Source of the DNA: Alphaproteobacteria bacterium
GTDB lineage: Bacteria; Pseudomonadota; Alphaproteobacteria; Rs-D84
Length of the DNA stretch: 16,241 bases
NCBI GenBank assembly: GCA_016285415.1
Contig: JAEEQU010000016.1
Location: 1 to 16,241, forward strand
Direction: 5' to 3'
Part shown: in pieces, positions 12,205-16,241 of the stretch
Layout: each line of letters starts with the position of its first letter
Position numbering within the stretch: the first letter of the stretch is position 1
Made by a program: the position numbers and the translations under genes
The notes under the pieces: generated by a model
What the model saw: only the letters and a program-made list of their open reading frames with translations
Database searches by the model: none
What the model was told of the DNA's origin: nothing

Positions 12205-13323
12205 CTATGCAAATTTTAACAACATTAATGCCAACCCTGAAAACAGAACCGACATCACAAAGAAACGATCAACTATCTTGGTTTCTGTCCACCCCATTTC
12301 TTCAAAATGATGATGCAATGGCGCGCGCAAGAACACACGGCGTCCTGTACCCGTCGTGATACGCGTTATTTTGAAAAACATTGTTTGAATAAATGATGAC
12401 AACAGTATAATTACCATCATTGCCGCCGCAATCCCCATAATAATTTCTGACTTTAATAACATCGCAACCGTTCCCATAAATCCGCCAAGCGCCAATGATC
12501 CAACATCGCCCATGAATATAGATGCAGGTTTCGCATTAAACCACAGGAACCCAAGTATTGCGCCCAACACCGCACCCAGCACCGGATACAAACCACTTGT
12601 TGCGGGCATAAACAATACCGTATCCATAAATCCAATACGCGTTGCACCATACAGTGCGACCACCAACACCAGTAATACTGGCATATACAATTTGGCCAAC
12701 ATACCATCCAAACCATCGGTAATATTTGTTGCGTTGGCACTGCCGCAAATTACAAAATACGCAAAGATATAATACAGTAACACACTGAATGGGAAAATAG
12801 CATTTTGAAAGGTTAATGGAATAATAATTCCAAACGGTAATGCTAATGAATAATCACTGATATATGATGGCATGGTTGTATTCACCATATACGCCAAGAT
12901 AACAACAAATATACCTTCAATGACCAGACGTGCCAACGGCGACAGCCCATTTGATGCCTTAACTGACTGACTGGTTACCTTTTTATAATCATCAATAAAT
13001 CCGACCAACCCAAACATCGCCAATGATGACAGCGCAATCCAACCAACCGTGCTATCCATCGGCATAAAAGCAATTGCCCCGACAAAGATCGCAATTAAAA
13101 CCAGTATTCCACCCATTGTTGGCGTTCCCGCTTTCTTGCGGTGCGATTCTGGGACATTTTCACTAATTGGTTGACCCTTTCTCTGCCAATTATGCATTGC
13201 GCGGATAAATGGTCGCCCAAAAATCAACATTATTAAAAAAGCCGTTGCAAATGCCGCCCCAAATTGAGTCCACCCACCAAAAAACAGACCAAAACCACGC
13301 GATAATAGATAATCTGTAAGCAT
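12205..13323 (-). CDS. mraY: MraY, phospho-MurNAc-pentapeptide translocase
   Basis: A 372-residue polytopic inner-membrane enzyme that transfers phospho-MurNAc-pentapeptide from UDP to undecaprenyl phosphate, giving lipid I. Seen in order: KKAGTPTMGG, the catalytic aspartate pair in FIDDYKK, NATNITDGLDG, FMGDVGSLALGG and the C-terminal RAPLHHHFE motif, with about ten hydrophobic segments. The last cytoplasmic loop reads GWTETKIVDRFF, slightly off the usual GW-E-x-x-IV-RFW form. AAGGAG seven bases before the ATG and the promoter at 13346-13374 support the start. It is the first gene of the mraY-ftsW-murG operon. Length is normal for the family. Confidence 0.97.
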   Translation of the reverse strand: MLTDYLLSRGFGLFFGGWTQFGAAFATAFLIMLIFGRPFIRAMHNWQRKGQPISENVPESHRKKAGTPTMGGILVLIAIFVGAIAFMPMDSTVGWIALSSLAMFGLVGFIDDYKKVTSQSVKASNGLSPLARLVIEGIFVVILAYMVNTTMPSYISDYSLALPFGIIIPLTFQNAIFPFSVLLYYIFAYFVICGSANATNITDGLDGMLAKLYMPVLLVLVVALYGATRIGFMDTVLFMPATSGLYPVLGAVLGAILGFLWFNAKPASIFMGDVGSLALGGFMGTVAMLLKSEIIMGIAAAMMVIILLSSFIQTMFFKITRITTGTGRRVFLRAPLHHHFEEMGWTETKIVDRFFVMSVLFSGLALMLLKFA

Positions 13324-13345
13324 AATTTCTCCTTTTATACAGTTT

Positions 13346-13374
13346 ATTCTATCACAATATTTTTATAATGAAAA
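13346..13374 (-). promoter_or_regulatory. Extended -10 promoter of the mraY-ftsW-murG operon
   Basis: On the minus strand TTTTCA (13369-13374), 17-base spacer, TAGAAT (13346-13351), with TG one base upstream of the -10. The only dyad between the PBP gene and mraY is AT-only (13371-13379 with 13385-13394), so the PBP transcript may also run into mraY. Confidence 0.5.
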
Positions 13375-13411
13375 TTTTTATTTGAAAAAATTTTGACTAA
13401 TCAATGTACAA

Positions 13412-15451
13412 CTAGAAAATTCCACCAACGACAGCATTTGACTGTGACTGTTCCACCGTCCGTAACGGATTTGGCGATTGGTTCAGTTTAAATGCTTCTT
13501 GAATAATCGTACCAGACGGGTCTTCGGTTGCAGCAACCCCAGTTTTACGATTAACACGCACGAATTTCAGGCCATCGGGAACCGCAAACGGCTGATTTTT
13601 TTCGTTTGCCAAAACAACACTCATAAAATCCGCAAATGCTTTGGCGGCCATATGACTGCCCGCACCTTTGCCAAGTGGTTTTGGCGTATCATATCCCAAA
13701 TACACCCCAGCAATCAGGTTCTTGGTAAATCCAATAAACCAAACATCTTTGACATCGTTTGTGGTTCCTGTTTTTCCGGCGATTGTGTGACCAGGAATGG
13801 CGGCCTGACGACCGGTACCACGTTCAACCACACCCTGAAGGATGGAAACCAATTGATATAAACTCTGCGGGTCCGACAATGGTTCTGATTCAGATTTTTC
13901 TTCGGGCGGGGTTAATTCTGGGGACCACTCAACAATTTCACTCTTTTTGCCACCAATTACATTGCCATAACGATCTTCAATATAGTCAACCAGTTTCGGG
14001 GTTATTCTACGGCCACCGTTTACAAATGCCGAATACCCCAACACCAAATTTTCCAATGTCGTTTCCCCCGAACCCAACGCCAATGATAAATTCATATTTT
14101 TCATATCTGGGGGATAAACACCGAACCGTTGTGTAACATCAACGACGGCATCAACACCGATTTGTTCAACCATGCGTACACTTGGGACATTGCGTGATGT
14201 TTCTAATGCGAACCGTAATGGCACATCCCCAAGGAATTTTTTATCATAATTTTCTGGTTTCCATTGCATATTATTTTCACGCCACCCAACAATTGGTGTA
14301 TCTGAAATTATTGCTTCTGGCGATATATCACGTTCCAACGCGGCCAGATATACAAACGGTTTTATCGTACTGCCAATTTGACGCATCGCTTGGGTTGCAC
14401 GATTAAACGAACTTTCCGAAAATGAACGTCCACCCGCCATCGCAAGTATACGCCCAGTATGTGGATTCAGTGCGATAATCGCGCCCTGTAATTTATCGGT
14501 TCTGCCCGCATTATATGCATCCAACGCCTTGTTTAATGCGGCGGATGCGGCGCGTTGATATTCGGGGATAATCGTTGTTTTAATATACAACCCTTCGTTA
14601 TACAATGTTTCCCGACCCAATTTATTTAATAATTGGCGACGCACGTCTTCGGCAAAGTATTGAAAATCGTCTTCCATTTGTGCGGTAAAACCACTGTTGA
14701 TATTTAACGGTTCCGCCGCCGCGGCTTCGGCTTGCTCGCGTGTGATATATTTTTCTTCGGCCATACGACGCAGGACATAATTCCGACGCTCTTCGGCGCG
14801 GGCACGATCATTCGGTGCCTTGGGCAGTGATGCCAAAAATGCGCATTCCGCCAATGATAATTCAGATACCGGTTTATTAAAATACATTAACGCCGCCGAC
14901 CCCACACCATATGCACGCGCCCCAAGGAATATTTGGTTCATATACAGTGTCATAATATGCTTTTTTGAAAACGCGCGTTCAAGACGCAATGCTAATATTG
15001 CCTCTTTAATTTTGCGCGACATTGTGCGGTCAGACGACAAGAAAAAATTCTTGGCCACCTGTTGAGTAATCGTTGACGCGCCGGTAAATGTTGTATTAAA
15101 ACCAATTGAGTGCATAACATTATTCACCGATGCACGAATTATTCCCTGAACATCAATACCAGGGTGTGTCCAAAAATTCTGATCTTCGGCGGCAACAAAC
15201 GCATTTATCAATTGCGGTGGTATATCATCAAAGTCAATAAACACGCGACGTTCTTCGGCATATTCAATTAACAAAGATCCATCAGATGCATAAAGGCGCG
15301 TCGCAACTGGCGGCGCGTATGTTGCCAAATGACGATAATCTGGTAAATTTCCACCATACATCAAAAATAATGTTGCGACCGCAGCGATTAGCGCCACAAC
15401 ACCCCAAAAGATGATATGTAAAAATACGCGAAGAACTTTTTTCATTTTCAT
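13412..15451 (-). CDS. mrcA: Bifunctional class A penicillin-binding protein, PBP1A type
   Basis: A 679-residue protein, anchored by one N-terminal helix, that polymerises glycan and cross-links peptides in the periplasm. The glycosyltransferase domain (GT51, about residues 45-225) has catalytic Glu89 in AAEDQNFWTHPG, TGASTITQQVAKN and the YMNQIFLG region. The transpeptidase domain (about 320-640) has Ser361-x-x-Lys364 (GSTIKP), Ser419-Arg-Asn421 and Lys560-Thr-Gly562. The linker between them is short, so the OB-like insert found in Escherichia coli PBP1A (850 residues) seems to be missing. The start at 15451 was chosen from the promoter position: no ribosome site precedes it, and the predicted transcript begins within a base or two of this ATG. 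A start six bases later is also possible. The symbol is by analogy. Confidence 0.9.
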   Translation of the reverse strand: MKMKKVLRVFLHIIFWGVVALIAAVATLFLMYGGNLPDYRHLATYAPPVATRLYASDGSLLIEYAEERRVFIDFDDIPPQLINAFVAAEDQNFWTHPGIDVQGIIRASVNNVMHSIGFNTTFTGASTITQQVAKNFFLSSDRTMSRKIKEAILALRLERAFSKKHIMTLYMNQIFLGARAYGVGSAALMYFNKPVSELSLAECAFLASLPKAPNDRARAEERRNYVLRRMAEEKYITREQAEAAAAEPLNINSGFTAQMEDDFQYFAEDVRRQLLNKLGRETLYNEGLYIKTTIIPEYQRAASAALNKALDAYNAGRTDKLQGAIIALNPHTGRILAMAGGRSFSESSFNRATQAMRQIGSTIKPFVYLAALERDISPEAIISDTPIVGWRENNMQWKPENYDKKFLGDVPLRFALETSRNVPSVRMVEQIGVDAVVDVTQRFGVYPPDMKNMNLSLALGSGETTLENLVLGYSAFVNGGRRITPKLVDYIEDRYGNVIGGKKSEIVEWSPELTPPEEKSESEPLSDPQSLYQLVSILQGVVERGTGRQAAIPGHTIAGKTGTTNDVKDVWFIGFTKNLIAGVYLGYDTPKPLGKGAGSHMAAKAFADFMSVVLANEKNQPFAVPDGLKFVRVNRKTGVAATEDPSGTIIQEAFKLNQSPNPLRTVEQSQSNAVVGGIF

Positions 15452-15458
15452 AAAAAAT

Positions 15459-15487
15459 ATTTTAAAGTAAAAACTTTTTATTTGCAA
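15459..15487 (-). promoter_or_regulatory. Promoter of the PBP1A gene, predicting a leaderless mRNA
   Basis: On the minus strand TTGCAA (15482-15487), 17-base spacer, TAAAAT (15459-15464). Seven bases beyond the -10 is about 15452, next to the ATG at 15451. No purine-rich ribosome site is present. Confidence 0.5.
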
Positions 15488-15510
15488 GCGCGATATGAAC
15501 TTGTTAAACT
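15482..15510 (+). promoter_or_regulatory. Promoter of the secreted-protein gene, sharing its -35 with the PBP promoter
   Basis: TTGCAA (15482-15487), 17-base spacer, TAAACT (15505-15510), with TG one base upstream of the -10. TTGCAA is its own reverse complement, so the same six bases serve both directions. Start near 15517. Confidence 0.5.
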
Positions 15511-15543
15511 ATTTCGTGAAAGGAATATTTTACGGAGAGATTC

Positions 15544-16241
15544 ATGAGAAAATTTCTAGTTATACTTTGCGGAATTTTGATTACTCAGGCCGGTTTTGCA
15601 GAAAAGAGGACGCTACAGGAACCACATATATTAACGAGCGATGCCTATTTTGACGCCTGGGATGCCGAAAAAGCACCAGACATAAGTAAGGTTACAGCCA
15701 ATTATTCAACGGACATTAGTGGCATCTTTTCTATTAGTGGTTTTTATAATACAGATATGGGAACATGGGGTCGGGACGAAGGCAGTATTATTCCAATTAT
15801 TGCAAAAAAAATATACGAGCATGGTGGACAGTTTTGTATGATTCAGGTCCAGGCGGCAAATGGTCGCGATACTGGTAAGTTTATAGATTATTTTATGGAT
15901 CAAAATGGGACATATACATCAGGAGGCAGCGAATACAAACATAAATGTCTAACAATATGTGAAGAGGGGTGGACCGGGGCAAAATGTGCAACACAAAAAT
16001 ATGAATGCAGCAAACCAAATGTAGATTTTACAAAAGATTTGAATAATAGACAAGAAGGAAAATTAAGAATTACAAGCGGCAAACAAAGTGACGACATCCG
16101 AATAACAAATGGGGTTGATGTTTTTTATTATAAAAATGGCAATACCAGTTACAATTCATATGCATTGGTGCTTGGGGTTGTACAACAAAATCAACATTCC
16201 ATAGAGGTTGCACCCGTTATGATTTTTGCAGATGATCATTA
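15544..16241 (+). CDS. Secreted protein with an EGF-like cysteine cluster, cut at the window end
   Basis: An ATG with GGAGAG six bases upstream opens a frame that stays open for 232 codons to the last base; its C terminus is outside. Residues 1-19 are a Sec signal peptide (MRKFLVILCGILITQAGFA), cut before EK. The mature part has Cys98 and then a cluster Cys135, Cys139, Cys148, Cys155; CEEGWTGAKC matches the second half of the EGF-like pattern (C-x2-G-W-x4-C), while the preceding spacing is C-x3-C and not C-x-C. Disulphides in the periplasm or outside the cell are expected. It is divergent from the PBP gene. Function unknown; surface or adhesion roles are guesses. Frames on the other strand here are shadows without ribosome sites. 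Confidence 0.7.
   Translation, partial: MRKFLVILCGILITQAGFAEKRTLQEPHILTSDAYFDAWDAEKAPDISKVTANYSTDISGIFSISGFYNTDMGTWGRDEGSIIPIIAKKIYEHGGQFCMIQVQAANGRDTGKFIDYFMDQNGTYTSGGSEYKHKCLTICEEGWTGAKCATQKYECSKPNVDFTKDLNNRQEGKLRITSGKQSDDIRITNGVDVFYYKNGNTSYNSYALVLGVVQQNQHSIEVAPVMIFADDH

Noticed and set aside
13371..13394. AT-only inverted repeat as terminator of the PBP gene
   Set aside because: The stem has no G-C pair and no distinct T-run; it was not accepted as an intrinsic terminator.
15706..16097. Two leftward frames of 65 codons opposite the secreted-protein gene
   Set aside because: Neither has a ribosome site, and the plus-strand frame from 15544 is longer, has a signal peptide and remains open to the window end.

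Overview
The window reads as ordinary chromosomal DNA of an AT-rich, Gram-negative proteobacterium, most likely a small-genome, host- or gut-associated member of the Alphaproteobacteria. That placement is inference. It rests on the mraY-ftsW-murG block, on two small HTH proteins that look like the DNA-binding half of alphaproteobacterial CI/S24-type repressors (the xx-TTFNKSKR-xx-RWPST pattern), and on strong AGGAG-type ribosome sites with sigma70-like promoters, many of them extended -10. No rRNA, tRNA, CRISPR array, insertion sequence or clear prophage was seen.

Layout. At 1-406 lies the start of a leftward gene and a gene-free stretch holding a long rod-like inverted repeat with an intrinsic terminator facing outwards on each side. 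At 407-4009 come small accessory genes: an HD-domain phosphohydrolase, a one-helix membrane protein, a 36-residue membrane peptide with its own promoter and terminator, a GNAT acetyltransferase, a 336-residue HExxH protein and a lipoprotein. At 4017-6900 is a leftward operon, GNAT / ABC exporter / GNAT, whose promoter spacer is filled by a 22-bp palindrome. Its first gene is a paralogue of the GNAT gene at 1800-2348. At 7015-9843 are a zinc-ribbon/PNPOx-like flavin protein, a 62-residue two-repeat protein, a hypothetical protein, and two HTH-only paralogues on either side of a lipoprotein gene.

At 9985-15451 is a leftward cell-wall block: PBP1A-type bifunctional penicillin-binding protein, mraY, ftsW and murG. 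MraY makes lipid I, MurG makes lipid II, and FtsW and the PBP polymerise and cross-link it. murD, normally between mraY and ftsW, and murC, normally after murG, are absent from these places. At 15544 a divergent gene for a secreted protein with an EGF-like cysteine pattern runs off the window; it stays open to the last base. Its promoter and the PBP promoter appear to share one palindromic -35 hexamer.

The most unusual items are the structured element at 44-255, the operator-in-promoter at 6929-6957, the HTH-only paralogues with a shared upstream CTTGTCCT motif, the 36-residue peptide gene, and the back-to-back promoters at 15459-15510.
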